DNA of 55,736 bases from Moraxellaceae bacterium (GCA_004173455.1 SECL01000035.1:1-55736); one strand, 5' to 3'. Shown: positions 7,365 to 16,829, counted from the first letter of the stretch. Notes: generated from the sequence alone by a model not told the origin. Program-made: numbers and translations.

Positions 7365-8339
7365 TTAAGTAAGGTTTTCCATGGCAGGTACATTAGGTGG
7401 AGTATCTGGTTTGTTGGGCAGCAAGGTAATCATTAACACGCCAACAATATTTAAAACACAACCCAGCCACTGAATCAGGTTCAAATGTTCACCCAAAAAA
7501 GCCACAGCTAACAACAGGGTTAAAATTGGCCCACCAGCACTAATGAGCGCTGCTTGTGCCGAACCAATCCGCGCAATGCCTTGCATGAGTAAGGTGGCCG
7601 GCAACACGGTACAAAAAAATCCCAACGCCAAACCAAACCAAATCACTTGCCCTGGCAATTGTATTAAGTGCTGCACAGGTTGTGGTGTGACCACAAGATA
7701 ATGGGCAATGGCGGCAATACAGGCCACACTCATGGCAAGTCCGGTAAAGCGCCAGCTACCAAAGCGTTTAATTAAAGTCGGCGTCATCACCAGATACATG
7801 GCATAGGCGATAGCCCCTGCAAAAACCAGCGAGCTACCCAGTAAAATATTATTGGCCTGTAATGCCGCCCAACCTTCGCCCAACACCACAATCACGGTTC
7901 CGCCATAACTCAGCAAAATGGCTAGCCATACTCGTGGCACTATTTTTTGTTGATAAATGACTGAGGAGGCAATTACGGTTAAGGTGGGATATAAAAACAA
8001 AATAATCCGTTCCAGTGATGCGCTCACATACATCAAGCCGATAAAATCTAAAATGCTGGCCAAGTAATATCCCACAAAGCCTGCCAGCAATAATAAGCCC
8101 CAGTCCTGCCGTGTAATCGTCCTTGGGGCTGCTTTGGCAATAAATGCAATAATGAGGAAAAAAGGCAACGCGCTCATCATACGCAAAGCCAGTACTGTCA
8201 CTGCATCAGCATCAGGCGATGACTGGTAGGTATATTTGATTAAAATTGCTTTGATGGCGAACAATACGGCCGATAGCAGCACACAAATAGAACCAAATAG
8301 AACTGTCGGGCGAGAGGCATTGGACTGTATGCGGGACAT
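7365..8339 (-). CDS. EamA/DMT-family transporter
   Basis: 324 residues with about ten hydrophobic helices arranged as two EamA repeats, placing it in the drug/metabolite transporter superfamily of inner-membrane exporters or permeases. The second repeat carries the typical SAQAALISAGGPILTLLLA, then AVAFLGEHLNLIQWLG near the C-terminus. The substrate cannot be told from sequence; relatives export amino acids or metabolites. It is divergent from the pnt operon across a 257-base gap. Confidence 0.85.
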   Translation of the reverse strand: MSRIQSNASRPTVLFGSICVLLSAVLFAIKAILIKYTYQSSPDADAVTVLALRMMSALPFFLIIAFIAKAAPRTITRQDWGLLLLAGFVGYYLASILDFIGLMYVSASLERIILFLYPTLTVIASSVIYQQKIVPRVWLAILLSYGGTVIVVLGEGWAALQANNILLGSSLVFAGAIAYAMYLVMTPTLIKRFGSWRFTGLAMSVACIAAIAHYLVVTPQPVQHLIQLPGQVIWFGLALGFFCTVLPATLLMQGIARIGSAQAALISAGGPILTLLLAVAFLGEHLNLIQWLGCVLNIVGVLMITLLPNKPDTPPNVPAMENLT

Positions 8340-8417
8340 GGAAAAGGCAGGGTAGCAGAACAGGCAGTCAGTTTGTTTTTGAAGTCAAGCGTTGTCAAGA
8401 TCAATCAAAGTTTTAAC

Positions 8418-8435
8418 TGACATGTAAAAATGTCA
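8418..8435. promoter_or_regulatory. Palindromic operator candidate in the EamA/pnt divergent gap
   Basis: TGACAT at 8418-8423 and ATGTCA at 8430-8435 form a perfect inverted repeat with a 6-base spacer, a size fit for a dimeric regulator. It lies midway between the divergent EamA gene and pntAA. A -10-like TACAAT is present at 8507-8512. The regulator is unknown. Confidence 0.35.
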
Positions 8436-8596
8436 AAATTGTAGAAAAATAGGTTTTATTGGTATTCACCTGCGAAATAGTAGGTACAAATTTTAATTAT
8501 TTAGAGTACAATCGCACACCTTTTACGGGAAATTTACTGGGGGAAGCTTCTTACCAAGGAGCTTTTGCAGACAAAAAACCAGCTTGAGGATCTCTC

Positions 8597-9724
8597 ATGC
8601 AGATCGGAATTCCAGCCGAAACGATTGCAGGCGAAACACGCGTTGCTGCAACACCGGAAACGGTTAAAAAATTGACCGCAAGCGGGCACACCGTTGTGAT
8701 TGAACGCGGTGCCGGCGTTAGAGCCGCTTATATTGACAATGCTTATGAGCAAGTCGGGGCTACCTTGACGGACAACGCCTATACTGGCAGTAAAATTGTC
8801 CTCAAAGTGCGGGCACCGTCAGGCGATGAAATCAAGCAGCTCGACGCCAATAGTATTATTGTGGCAACTTTCGATCCGTATCGTAATCCAGAGCTGGATG
8901 CGTTTGCGGCCCAGCAAGTTTCTGCGTTTGCACTTGAATTATTGCCACGTACGCTGTCACGCGCCCAAAACATGGACGTGCTGTCTTCACAGGCCAACCT
9001 TGCAGGCTACAAATCTGTATTGCTGGCGGCCAATGAATATCAGCGCATGTTTCCTATGCTGATGACTGCTGCTGGCACAGTAAAACCTGCCCGTATAGTG
9101 ATTATGGGTGTGGGTGTTGCTGGCCTACAAGCTATTGCAACCGCCAAGCGTTTAGGCGCGATCGTTGAAGCAACTGATTTGCGTCCAACTGCCAAAGATC
9201 AGGTTGAGTCATTGGGCGGCAAGTGGCTTGATGTGCCAATGTCTGATGAAGAAAAAGCCAATGCGGCCGCTGCTGCTAAAAGCGGTTATGGCTGGCAGCC
9301 CGGCGAACAGTACATCAAGGATCAGGCTGCAATTGTCGATAAAGCCGTATCCAATGCGGATATCGTGATTACCACAGCATTGATTCCGGGTCGCAATGCA
9401 CCACGCTTAATCAAAGCAGATACCATTGCCAAAATGAAACCCGGTTCAGTGATTCTGGACATGGCGGTTGAAACTGGCGGTAACGTGGAAGGTTCGGTCG
9501 TGGGTGAAAATGTCGTGACTGCCAATGGCGTAAAAATATTGGGTATTCCGAATATTCCTGCCACGCTGGCCACTGAAGCGTCTGCATTGTATGCCCGCAA
9601 CGTTTTTAATTTCATCGATACTTTATTTGATAAAGAAAAAAATCTGGTATTAAATCAGGACGATGAAATTCAAAAAGCCCTGCTGGTAACTCATGGCGGC
9701 CAAGTGCTGCTCAAGCGCGGCTAG
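8597..9724 (+). CDS. pntAA: NAD(P) transhydrogenase subunit alpha, part 1
   Basis: A 375-residue soluble NAD(H)-binding domain I of the proton-translocating transhydrogenase, which transfers hydride between NADH and NADP+ using the proton gradient and supplies NADPH. It shows the alanine dehydrogenase/PNT fold: MQIGIPAETIAGETRVA at the N-terminus, the Rossmann motif VIMGVGVAGLQAIATAKRLGA, then DLRP, and VILDMAVETGGNVEGS. GAGGA lies about seven bases before the ATG. In E. coli PntA is one chain; here, as in many proteobacteria, it is split, with the membrane part encoded by the next gene 24 bases downstream. Confidence 0.96.
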   Translation: MQIGIPAETIAGETRVAATPETVKKLTASGHTVVIERGAGVRAAYIDNAYEQVGATLTDNAYTGSKIVLKVRAPSGDEIKQLDANSIIVATFDPYRNPELDAFAAQQVSAFALELLPRTLSRAQNMDVLSSQANLAGYKSVLLAANEYQRMFPMLMTAAGTVKPARIVIMGVGVAGLQAIATAKRLGAIVEATDLRPTAKDQVESLGGKWLDVPMSDEEKANAAAAAKSGYGWQPGEQYIKDQAAIVDKAVSNADIVITTALIPGRNAPRLIKADTIAKMKPGSVILDMAVETGGNVEGSVVGENVVTANGVKILGIPNIPATLATEASALYARNVFNFIDTLFDKEKNLVLNQDDEIQKALLVTHGGQVLLKRG

Positions 9725-9748
9725 TCGAGAAAATAGGGGAGTTATACC

Positions 9749-10075
9749 ATGGTAGAAACGATAACAATTTTCGTGCTGGCCATTTTTGTGGGTTATTACG
9801 TGGTGTGGGGCGTTACGCCAGCACTGCACACGCCCCTGATGGCAGTTACTAACGCGCTGTCATCCATTATTATTGTCGGCGCCATGATTCAGACCATTGG
9901 CCTACCTGTCATTGGTGTTGATGGCAATGTTGCTTTTCAGAGCATCAATGTGGTGAGCATTTTAGGTGCGGTGGCGGTATTTTTGGCCAGCATCAACATT
10001 TTTGGTGGTTTTGCAGTCACAGCGCGCATGCTGGAAATGTTTAAACCGAAAGCCAAAAAAGCAGTGAAAGAGTAA
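9749..10075 (+). CDS. pntAB: NAD(P) transhydrogenase subunit alpha, part 2
   Basis: A 108-residue membrane subunit corresponding to the C-terminal part of E. coli PntA, contributing helices of the proton channel (domain II). Hydrophobic helices are seen at about residues 4-25, 32-50 and 68-90 ([23 protein letters not shown]), followed by a basic tail with [11 protein letters not shown]. It is preceded by AGGGGAG and is 24 bases from pntAA. The conserved [10 protein letters not shown] sequence near the end is typical of the family. Confidence 0.95.
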   Translation: MVETITIFVLAIFVGYYVVWGVTPALHTPLMAVTNALSSIIIVGAMIQTIGLPVIGVDGNVAFQSINVVSILGAVAVFLASINIFGGFAVTARMLEMFKPKAKKAVKE

Positions 10076-10087
10076 GGGGCAGTATTG

Positions 10088-11554
10088 ATGGAACTTATTC
10101 ATGATTTTATTCAGGGTAATGCGAACTGGTTATATCTGATCGGTGCGATTTTATTCATCCTGACGCTGCGTGGTTTGTCTGGCCCAAAAACGGCTATTCA
10201 AGGTAATCGTTATGGCATGATCGCCATGGCCATTGCGGTCGTTAGCACCTTTTTTGTGGCTAATAATCCGGTTATCTGGCTGATTCTGGCCGCCATGGCA
10301 GCCGGTGCAGTCGTCGGTATTGCCCGTGCGCGCACTGTTCCCATGACCCAAATGCCGGAAACCGTAGCACTTATGCACTCGCTGGTGGGTCTGGCTGCGG
10401 TACTGATTGCGATTGCTGCGATTTTGCACAACAACATTTTGACCCAATCATTTGCAACCAATGGCGATACATTGACTGCTGCTGGTGTTGAACATGCTCA
10501 CATGAACAAGGTTCATTTATTTGAACTGTTTGTGGGCTGTTTTGTGGGTGCCATTACCTTTACGGCTTCAGTATTTGCTTATGGCAAACTGGCTGCCAAA
10601 AAATGGGCTAAAACCATTAAAGGTGGCTGGGTTAAACCAGTTCAGGCGATTATTTTTATTGCCATGCTGGTGAGCGGTTTTGTCTTCTTTACTACCGGCA
10701 ATATGCAAGCCTTCTGGGCAATGACCGTACTGGCGCTGGCCTTTGGCTGGGTGTGGATTGCACCGGTTGGTGGTGGCGACATGCCAGTGGTGGTGTCTTT
10801 GCTGAACTCATTTTCTGGCTGGGCTGCGGCAGGTATTGGTTTTACCCTAGAAAACAACATGCTGATTGTGGCAGGTTCTCTGGTGGGTTCATCCGGTGCC
10901 ATTTTGTCTTACATTATGTGTAAAGCCATGAACCGCTCTATCATCAACGTATTGTTTGGTGGTATTGCAACTGCGGGCGCTGCTGCTGCAACTGGCGACG
11001 GTGAAGTAAAGCAACGCAATTATCGTTCTGGTTCTGCAGATGACGCAGGCTTCCTGATGTCCAATGCTGATAGCGTGGTGATTGTACCGGGTTACGGCAT
11101 GGCACAAGGCCGTGCCCAAAACGCGGTGAAAGAACTGGCTAACTTGCTTAAAGAGCAGGGCGTAACAGTCCGTTTTGCCATTCATCCTGTTGCGGGTCGT
11201 ATGCCGGGTCACATGAACGTATTGCTGGCTGAAGCGGACGTTGCCTATGAAGACATTCTGGAAATGGATGAAATCAACTCTGATTTCCCAGCGACTGATG
11301 TGGTGCTGGTGATTGGTGCAAACGACGTGGTTAATCCTGCGGCAAAAGACGATCCAAGCTCACCTATTTATGGCATGCCGATTCTGGAAGCCCACAAAGC
11401 GCGCACCATTATGGTGATCAAGCGCTCTATGGCAACCGGTTATGCGGGTCTGGACAATGACTTGTTCTACAATGACAAGACCATGATGATCTTTGGTGAT
11501 GCCAAAAAAGTAGTGGAAGACATGACCAAAGCCATCAATGGTGGTGGTCATTAA
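10088..11554 (+). CDS. pntB: NAD(P) transhydrogenase subunit beta
   Basis: A subunit of about 488 residues with eight or nine N-terminal membrane helices (domain II, proton channel) and a C-terminal NADP(H)-binding domain III. Domain III shows the diagnostic VVIVPGYGMAQGRAQ, VRFAIHPVAGRMPGHMNVLL and VVLVIGANDVVNPAA. The ATG at 10088 is preferred; a TTG three bases earlier would also fit the frame. AGGGGCA lies upstream. The gene ends the three-gene operon and is followed by a strong terminator. The protein assembles with PntAA and PntAB as a dimeric inner-membrane complex. Confidence 0.96.
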   Translation: MELIHDFIQGNANWLYLIGAILFILTLRGLSGPKTAIQGNRYGMIAMAIAVVSTFFVANNPVIWLILAAMAAGAVVGIARARTVPMTQMPETVALMHSLVGLAAVLIAIAAILHNNILTQSFATNGDTLTAAGVEHAHMNKVHLFELFVGCFVGAITFTASVFAYGKLAAKKWAKTIKGGWVKPVQAIIFIAMLVSGFVFFTTGNMQAFWAMTVLALAFGWVWIAPVGGGDMPVVVSLLNSFSGWAAAGIGFTLENNMLIVAGSLVGSSGAILSYIMCKAMNRSIINVLFGGIATAGAAAATGDGEVKQRNYRSGSADDAGFLMSNADSVVIVPGYGMAQGRAQNAVKELANLLKEQGVTVRFAIHPVAGRMPGHMNVLLAEADVAYEDILEMDEINSDFPATDVVLVIGANDVVNPAAKDDPSSPIYGMPILEAHKARTIMVIKRSMATGYAGLDNDLFYNDKTMMIFGDAKKVVEDMTKAINGGGH

Positions 11555-11587
11555 GATCAGTTAGCTATTTTTAAAGTCATTGATAAA

Positions 11588-11617
11588 AAAAGCTGTCCAA
11601 TTGGGCAGCTTTTTTTT
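11588..11617 (+). terminator. Rho-independent terminator after pntB
   Basis: AAGCTGTCC, loop AATT and GGGCAGCTT form a 9-bp stem with one G-U pair. It is followed by a run of eight T. It begins 33 bases after the pntB stop. Confidence 0.9.
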
Positions 11618-11690
11618 ATGGATACTGTTAAGGCTCTATTTTTAAAAAAGTACTTAAATAGACATAAAAATTAAGTTTTACTTAACGTGT

Positions 11691-11706
11691 TGGCATGTTG
11701 TTTGCG
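11691..11706 (+). promoter_or_regulatory. Sigma-54 promoter of the ammonium transporter
   Basis: TGGCATGTTGTTTGCG matches the RpoN consensus: GG and GC have the required 10-base separation, and the TGGCA and TTGC cores are intact. Transcription would start near 11718, giving a short leader. Control of ammonium transporters by RpoN and NtrC under nitrogen limitation is well established, so the site fits its gene. No glnK gene is adjacent. Confidence 0.8.
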
Positions 11707-11737
11707 TTGTCCTCTGTAATCATCAAAGGGGATGAAC

Positions 11738-13069
11738 ATGTGTAATAAGCATTTGGTAGCAATATTTTTCATCGTATCCGGCATGTGCTGCACAGGCGCA
11801 GCATATGCCGCACCAGCCAATCTTGGTGAAATCAAGCTGGCGGTTGACACTGTTTGGGTGGTGGTTGCCGCCATGCTGGTATTTATGATGCAGGCCGGAT
11901 TTGCGCTGGTAGAAAGCGGTATGGTGCGTAGCAAAAATGCCGTGAATGTAATCATGAAAAACTATCTGGATGCCTGTTTTGGCGGTCTGGTATTTTGGGC
12001 TATTGGCTATGGCTTGATGTTTGGCACCAATAGTACTGGCTGGTTTGGCACCAGCCATTTTTTTCCAGAGCAAATGACGGACTGGGACTGGACATTCATG
12101 TTCTTTCAAATGATGTTTGCAGCCACGGCCACTACGATTGCCAGCGGTGCCATGGCAGAGCGCATTCATTTTGTGGCGTATCTGGTGGGTGCATGTCTGG
12201 TCAGTGGTCTGATTTATCCCATCTTTGGCAGTTGGGCATGGGGCAGCGCACATGGGGGTGATGGCTGGCTCAAGGCCATGGGCTTTATTGATTTTGCTGG
12301 CTCTACTGTGGTGCATTCCATTGGCGGTTGGGTGGCTTTGGCAGGCATTATGATTCTGGGGCCACGCATGGGTCGTTTTGACAGTCAGGGGCGTGCCCGT
12401 CATATTCCGGGTCATAACCTAACCCAGATTGCGCTGGGCGGTTTTATGCTGTGGCTGGCCTGGTTTGCCTTTAATGCCGGTTCTACCGTCGCAGCAGGTG
12501 GCAATATCGGTAAAATTGCATTAAATACCCATTTGGCAGCCTGTGCCGGTACTGCTGGCTATATGGTACTGACCTTAATGCGTCGCAAGGCTATTTTACT
12601 GACCGGAACGATTAACGCCAGTCTAGGTGGACTGGTGGCCATTACAGCCGGATGTGCCAGCATGTCACCAATATTTGCCATTTTGACGGGGCTGGTCGCT
12701 GGTGTAGTGGTGACCTATGGGCCTGCCTTGCTGGAGCGGATGGGTCTGGATGATGTGGTTGATGCAGTGAGCGTGCATGGTTTTTGTGGGGCATGGGGCA
12801 CCATTGCAGCGGGGTTATTCTTTGAGGGGCAACTGTTTAATCTGGATCGGATTCTGGTGCAGTGCATTGGTGTGTTTTCAGGATTTATCTGGGGCTTTGG
12901 TGCGGCACTGGTGGTGTATTTTGTATTGGGCAAACTGCTGGGCGGTCTACGCGTATCAGCGCAGCATGAGCAGCGTGGTCTGGATTATACCGAGCATGCC
13001 GAGCTGGCCTATCCCGAGTTTCAGGATGCTGCGGTATTTGATCCTGATCAAATGAATACCCGTCGCTAG
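11738..13069 (+). CDS. amt: Ammonium transporter
   Basis: An Amt/Rh-family channel of about 443 residues that moves ammonium across the inner membrane. It has a cleavable N-terminal signal peptide (ending AAYAAPA, as in other Amt proteins), eleven helices, and the family blocks QAGFALVESGMVRSKNAVNV, FAATATTIASGAMAER, GSWAWG and DFAGSTVVHSIGGW (conserved pore histidine). A second pore histidine is in DAVSVHGFCGAWG. The ATG at 11738 is preferred over the ATG at 11732, because the AAAGGGG site directly abuts the earlier one. No glnK gene is linked, so its PII partner must be elsewhere. Expression is probably RpoN/NtrC-dependent from the promoter just upstream. Confidence 0.96.
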   Translation: MCNKHLVAIFFIVSGMCCTGAAYAAPANLGEIKLAVDTVWVVVAAMLVFMMQAGFALVESGMVRSKNAVNVIMKNYLDACFGGLVFWAIGYGLMFGTNSTGWFGTSHFFPEQMTDWDWTFMFFQMMFAATATTIASGAMAERIHFVAYLVGACLVSGLIYPIFGSWAWGSAHGGDGWLKAMGFIDFAGSTVVHSIGGWVALAGIMILGPRMGRFDSQGRARHIPGHNLTQIALGGFMLWLAWFAFNAGSTVAAGGNIGKIALNTHLAACAGTAGYMVLTLMRRKAILLTGTINASLGGLVAITAGCASMSPIFAILTGLVAGVVVTYGPALLERMGLDDVVDAVSVHGFCGAWGTIAAGLFFEGQLFNLDRILVQCIGVFSGFIWGFGAALVVYFVLGKLLGGLRVSAQHEQRGLDYTEHAELAYPEFQDAAVFDPDQMNTRR

Positions 13070-13095
13070 GGGCTATACAGGGAGAAGTGAAAACC

Positions 13096-13794
13096 ATGAA
13101 TTCTGATGCTAAAACCCACCTGAGCGTGGTGCAAAAACGGCAAGCGGTGGAAGAGGGTTTAAGACCTTTTTTGCCGAATGATTATTTGCAGGACATTCTG
13201 GAATTCTGGGAGCTACACTATAGCCATGAACCAGCATTTGTACTGCAACGGTTTTTAAATGAAATTTGTACCACCGCTGGCCTAAAAGCGCAGCGTTCGC
13301 AAATGCTGCAAAGTGTGTTGCTGGCGTTGTCTGCCCGTGAACGGGAAAATCAGCCTGCCAGCAAGAAAACCAAGCCCGGAAAACCTGTGCTGCGTTATGC
13401 TGATTCACTGGATAGCCTGGATATGAATGCCCGATTTAATGGCGATCAGCAGGCTCAGGCATTGATGCAATGCTTTGCAGCTTTAAGCCAGCGTCTGTTC
13501 AGGACAGCACCAGCACAGATTGACCGTAGCTTGCGACTGTATCTCATGGATACCATTCCCAAGCTAAAAATGGGCAGTGATTGCATTCATGCCTTGCGGT
13601 TATGGACAGGAACCGATATGGAAGCACCGCCAACCAGCATATTGAACCTTGAGGAAATACAGCAGGTGATTAATCTGATTTATAGCGCCCTGTGTGAGTA
13701 TATCGGGCCAGTAAAGGCCGACAGACAGCTTTCCATGGCGGTGAAATTTCTGGAAGAAAACCATCCAGAATGGCCAATTCGCCAGTTGCTGTAA
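13096..13794 (+). CDS. Conserved-looking hypothetical protein downstream of amt
   Basis: About 232 residues; no family recognised. It is soluble and mostly helical, with no signal or membrane segment. It contains a Lys/Pro-rich linker (PASKKTKPGKP, about residues 92-102) between two helical parts, and ends NHPEWPIRQLL. The ATG at 13096 is favoured over a GTG at 13087, because the GGGAGAA site touches the GTG but is about nine bases from the ATG. It is 26 bases after amt, so it probably belongs to the same sigma-54-driven transcript, though nothing in its sequence points to nitrogen metabolism. Confidence 0.65.
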   Translation: MNSDAKTHLSVVQKRQAVEEGLRPFLPNDYLQDILEFWELHYSHEPAFVLQRFLNEICTTAGLKAQRSQMLQSVLLALSARERENQPASKKTKPGKPVLRYADSLDSLDMNARFNGDQQAQALMQCFAALSQRLFRTAPAQIDRSLRLYLMDTIPKLKMGSDCIHALRLWTGTDMEAPPTSILNLEEIQQVINLIYSALCEYIGPVKADRQLSMAVKFLEENHPEWPIRQLL

Positions 13795-13942
13795 GCGGCA
13801 AAATGCCATGGGCGAAATACACTAAAAGTTCTCAGATTTACCGTGACAAAACGATTCACTAAGCTAACCTAGTAAAGCTGTTTGCCCAGATGGTGAAAGC
13901 AGGGCAGGCAGTTTGTCAGCGCAGTTATTTTAAACAGGCAAC

Positions 13943-13971
13943 AAAAAAGCAGGTTCGATACCTGCTTTTTT
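13943..13971. terminator. Bidirectional Rho-independent terminator
   Basis: AAAAAAGCAGGT at 13943-13954 and ACCTGCTTTTTT at 13960-13971 form a perfect 12-bp arm with a 5-base loop. The poly-A and poly-T flanks serve both strands. It separates the convergent amt transcript and rsfS. Confidence 0.9.
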
Positions 13972-14032
13972 TAACTGATTCACACCAAACCAGTTTGAAT
14001 TCTTTAACGTTAGTTAGAAGCTAAGCTACAAC

Positions 14033-14485
14033 TTATTTTTCAACCGGACGCCACAGGCTTTCCAGATCATAAAACTTGCGCGCAGTCGGCAGCATTACAT
14101 GCACCACCACAAATCCTAGATCAACCAGAATCCACTCAGCATCGCGTTCACCTTCCACACCAATAGGACGATAGCCCTGTTTTTTGGCTTCTTCAGCCAC
14201 ATTGTCAGCCAATGCTTTGACATGACGGGTTGAGGTGCCACTGGCAATCACCACCATATCAGAAATATTGGTCAAGCCAGTGACGTCAAGCTCTACAATA
14301 TTTTGGGCTTTAACATCATTCAAGGCAAAGCGTACGATTTCAAGGCATTCTTGTGCGTTTTTATCGGTTTGGTCTGCAGCAGAAAGCGCGGAGTTAGTGA
14401 TAGCACCTGTGGTAGCAAAGGTTTTATCAGATGTTGATGATTGACCTCGAGAAGGTTCAATATTCATACTGGGAATTAAATCCAT
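14033..14485 (-). CDS. rsfS: Ribosomal silencing factor RsfS
   Basis: This DUF143/Iojap-family protein binds ribosomal protein L14 and blocks joining of the 30S and 50S subunits when nutrients are scarce. The conserved core is visible: DVKAQNIVELDVTGLTNISDMVVIASGTSTRHVKALAD, then GVEGERDAEWILVDLGFVVVHVM and FYDLESLW. The core covers about the last 110 residues, and the N-terminal 40 residues (Ser/Thr-rich) are outside the family. The start is uncertain: ATGs at 14467, 14485 and 14578 are all in frame with weak ribosome sites. Unlike many relatives it is not beside nadD. Confidence 0.9.
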   Translation of the reverse strand: MDLIPSMNIEPSRGQSSTSDKTFATTGAITNSALSAADQTDKNAQECLEIVRFALNDVKAQNIVELDVTGLTNISDMVVIASGTSTRHVKALADNVAEEAKKQGYRPIGVEGERDAEWILVDLGFVVVHVMLPTARKFYDLESLWRPVEK

Positions 14486-14675
14486 ACAATTAGGCAGTAT
14501 TACTATAGCGTAAATTCGGAAAATTTTCAATTTGTCCGTCATTGTTTTATTTTTAATCAATTCAGCGAAGTTAGCCATTAAGTAGTTAAAAACTGGCTAA
14601 CTTTTTGAGTTAAAAAATGTAAAAAAACCAGCTAGCAAAATATTGCCCTTTCAATTTCAACAAACAAACTTGCGC

Positions 14676-16829
14676 TTAATCAGACTGGTTCTCGCGTTGC
14701 ATCGATTGAATGGTGGTCAAGGCAATGGTGTATACAATGTCATCGACTAGCGCACCACGCGACAGGTCATTGACTGGCTTGTTCAAACCTTGCAGCATAG
14801 GACCGACACTCACCACATTGGCACTACGCTGTACTGCCTTATACGTGGTATTACCAGTATTTAGATCAGGAAAAATAAACACGGTGGCTCGTCCAGCCAC
14901 TGGCGAGTTGGGTGCTTTTTGCTGACCCACGCTTTCTATGGCTGCGGCATCATATTGCAGCGGCCCATCAATGAGCAGATCTGGACGGCGCTCGCGGGCA
15001 ATGCGGGTGGCTTCGCGCACCTTGTCGACATCGGTACCCGTGCCAGATTCTCCGGTGGAATAACTGATCATGGCCACGCGTGGTTCAATACCAAAGGCCA
15101 GTGCAGACTCGGCACTTTGAATAGCGATTTCGGCCAGCTCGGTGGCGTTCGGGTCGGGGTTAATGGCGCAATCCCCATAAACCACCACCTGATCCGGCAG
15201 CAGCATAAAAAATATTGAGGAAACCAGTGAGTAATCGGGCGCTGTTTTAATGAGTTGAAACGCGGGTCGCACTGTATTGGCTGTGGTATGAATCGCACCT
15301 GAAACCAGTCCGTCCACATCGCCCAAGGCCAGCATCATGGTGCCCAGTACGACAGTATCCTGTAACTGGGCTTCGGCCATGGGTTCGGTCAGCTTGCCTT
15401 TGCGCCGTTCCACCATGGCAGCAATATACTGGTGTTGAATCAAACTGGGATCAAGAATTTCCAGATCAGGTGGCAGGATAATGGCGCGCGCCTTGGCCAC
15501 GGCTTCCACTTCTTCACGTTTGGCCAATAGCACGCACTGGGCAATGCCGCGTGACTGGCAAATGGCAGCCGCCTGTATGGTGCGCGGTTCAGCACCTTCT
15601 GGCAATACAATCCGTTTTTTGCTGCTTAAAGCACGCTGTACCAGTGCATGCCGAAAAGCTGAAGGGGAAAGTCGGGTGACATCATTTAAGGCGCTGTGAA
15701 CTTTGAGCCATTCCAGATCAAGGTGACTGGATACAAAGCGGGTCACTTGTTCGGCGCGTTCGATATCATCACTGGGAATTTCATTGCTCATCTGGCTTAG
15801 GCGGCTCACGGTTTCAAATGAATCCGTATTGACCGACAGCACCGGCAAGCCAGTTTTTAGGGCAGGGCGGCACAGCTCAACAATTGCCGGATGCGGCGTA
15901 TAACCGCCAGTTAAGAGTACACCGGCGAGTGGTACACCATTCATGCTGGCCAATGCTGCTGCCACCAGAATATCATCACGATCACCCGGCGTGACAATCA
16001 AGTTACCGGGCTGAAAGGCAGATAGGGCATTGCTCACGGTGCGCGCGGTCAGACTAGCACGCTGTACCCGGCGCTGTTCGGCTTCACCAATATTGAGCCA
16101 TTCTGCATTTAAGACTTCAGCTACATCTAGTGTACGCGGGACACTTAAAGTGGTACTGAACGGCACCAAGCCAATAATGGGAAAATTTTTAGTGCCAATC
16201 AACGGTGAAAAAGGCTGTACTTGTTTAATAAACTGTTGTAACGGCTGGATCAGACGTAGCGAGGGATCGGTTGCCAGTGGAATTTGAGCGCTATCAGCCG
16301 GTAAGCCTTGCACTCGCATTAAAATAGCTCCTAATGCGCGCGGCGATGCTGTACCACCAAAAGGTCGTAAGTGCATGTCAATGCGATCAGCCAGTATTTC
16401 CGGATTTTGCAGGTCTGCGGTAGTGACCAAAATAACTTTGGCATCCAGTGCTTGGGCAAGGCCAATGTTAAGCTGAGCCGCATAACTGGCCTCGCCTGTC
16501 GGCACCACGCCTTCGACCACCACCATGTCCTTATCCTGTGCGGCATCATGGTACAGGCTAATCACTTTTTCCAGCAGCTCATCCAGCTGGTTATCGCCCA
16601 GCATGCGTTCGACCTGATGCTGGCCAATGGCCATGGGCGGATTAAGGTTAAAGGTGCGGCCAACCAGTGCTGATGAACGATCTGCGCCACTGCCATTGAG
16701 TTCAGTCTGCACAAATGGCTTTAAAAAACCGGATTTAATTCCCAAGCAATCCAGTGCATGAATCAGTCCCAAACAAGCCGAAGTCAGGCCAACGCCAACG
16801 CCGGTGGGAACCAGTAAAAATGTTTTCAT
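14676..16829 (-). CDS. pta: Phosphate acetyltransferase
   Basis: A 717-residue long-form Pta converting acetyl-CoA and phosphate to acetyl phosphate. Three parts are visible: an N-terminal dethiobiotin-synthetase-like P-loop domain (LLVPTGVGVGLTSACLGLI), a central DRTGG regulatory domain (about residues 215-335, LIVTPGDRDDILVAA), and the C-terminal catalytic PTA_PTB domain. The catalytic domain contains KRIVLPEGAEPRTIQAA, MISYSTGESGTG and VAGRATVFIFPDLNTGNTTYKAVQR. It lies 66 bases downstream of ackA in the same direction. Here ackA precedes pta, the usual order. Confidence 0.96.
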   Translation of the reverse strand: MKTFLLVPTGVGVGLTSACLGLIHALDCLGIKSGFLKPFVQTELNGSGADRSSALVGRTFNLNPPMAIGQHQVERMLGDNQLDELLEKVISLYHDAAQDKDMVVVEGVVPTGEASYAAQLNIGLAQALDAKVILVTTADLQNPEILADRIDMHLRPFGGTASPRALGAILMRVQGLPADSAQIPLATDPSLRLIQPLQQFIKQVQPFSPLIGTKNFPIIGLVPFSTTLSVPRTLDVAEVLNAEWLNIGEAEQRRVQRASLTARTVSNALSAFQPGNLIVTPGDRDDILVAAALASMNGVPLAGVLLTGGYTPHPAIVELCRPALKTGLPVLSVNTDSFETVSRLSQMSNEIPSDDIERAEQVTRFVSSHLDLEWLKVHSALNDVTRLSPSAFRHALVQRALSSKKRIVLPEGAEPRTIQAAAICQSRGIAQCVLLAKREEVEAVAKARAIILPPDLEILDPSLIQHQYIAAMVERRKGKLTEPMAEAQLQDTVVLGTMMLALGDVDGLVSGAIHTTANTVRPAFQLIKTAPDYSLVSSIFFMLLPDQVVVYGDCAINPDPNATELAEIAIQSAESALAFGIEPRVAMISYSTGESGTGTDVDKVREATRIARERRPDLLIDGPLQYDAAAIESVGQQKAPNSPVAGRATVFIFPDLNTGNTTYKAVQRSANVVSVGPMLQGLNKPVNDLSRGALVDDIVYTIALTTIQSMQRENQSD

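Noticed and set aside
11723-12415. A 230-codon minus-strand frame opposite amt
   Set aside because: It lies wholly inside amt on the opposite strand, has extreme His/Thr/Cys content, no ribosome site and no resemblance to any protein; it is a shadow of the high-GC third positions of amt.
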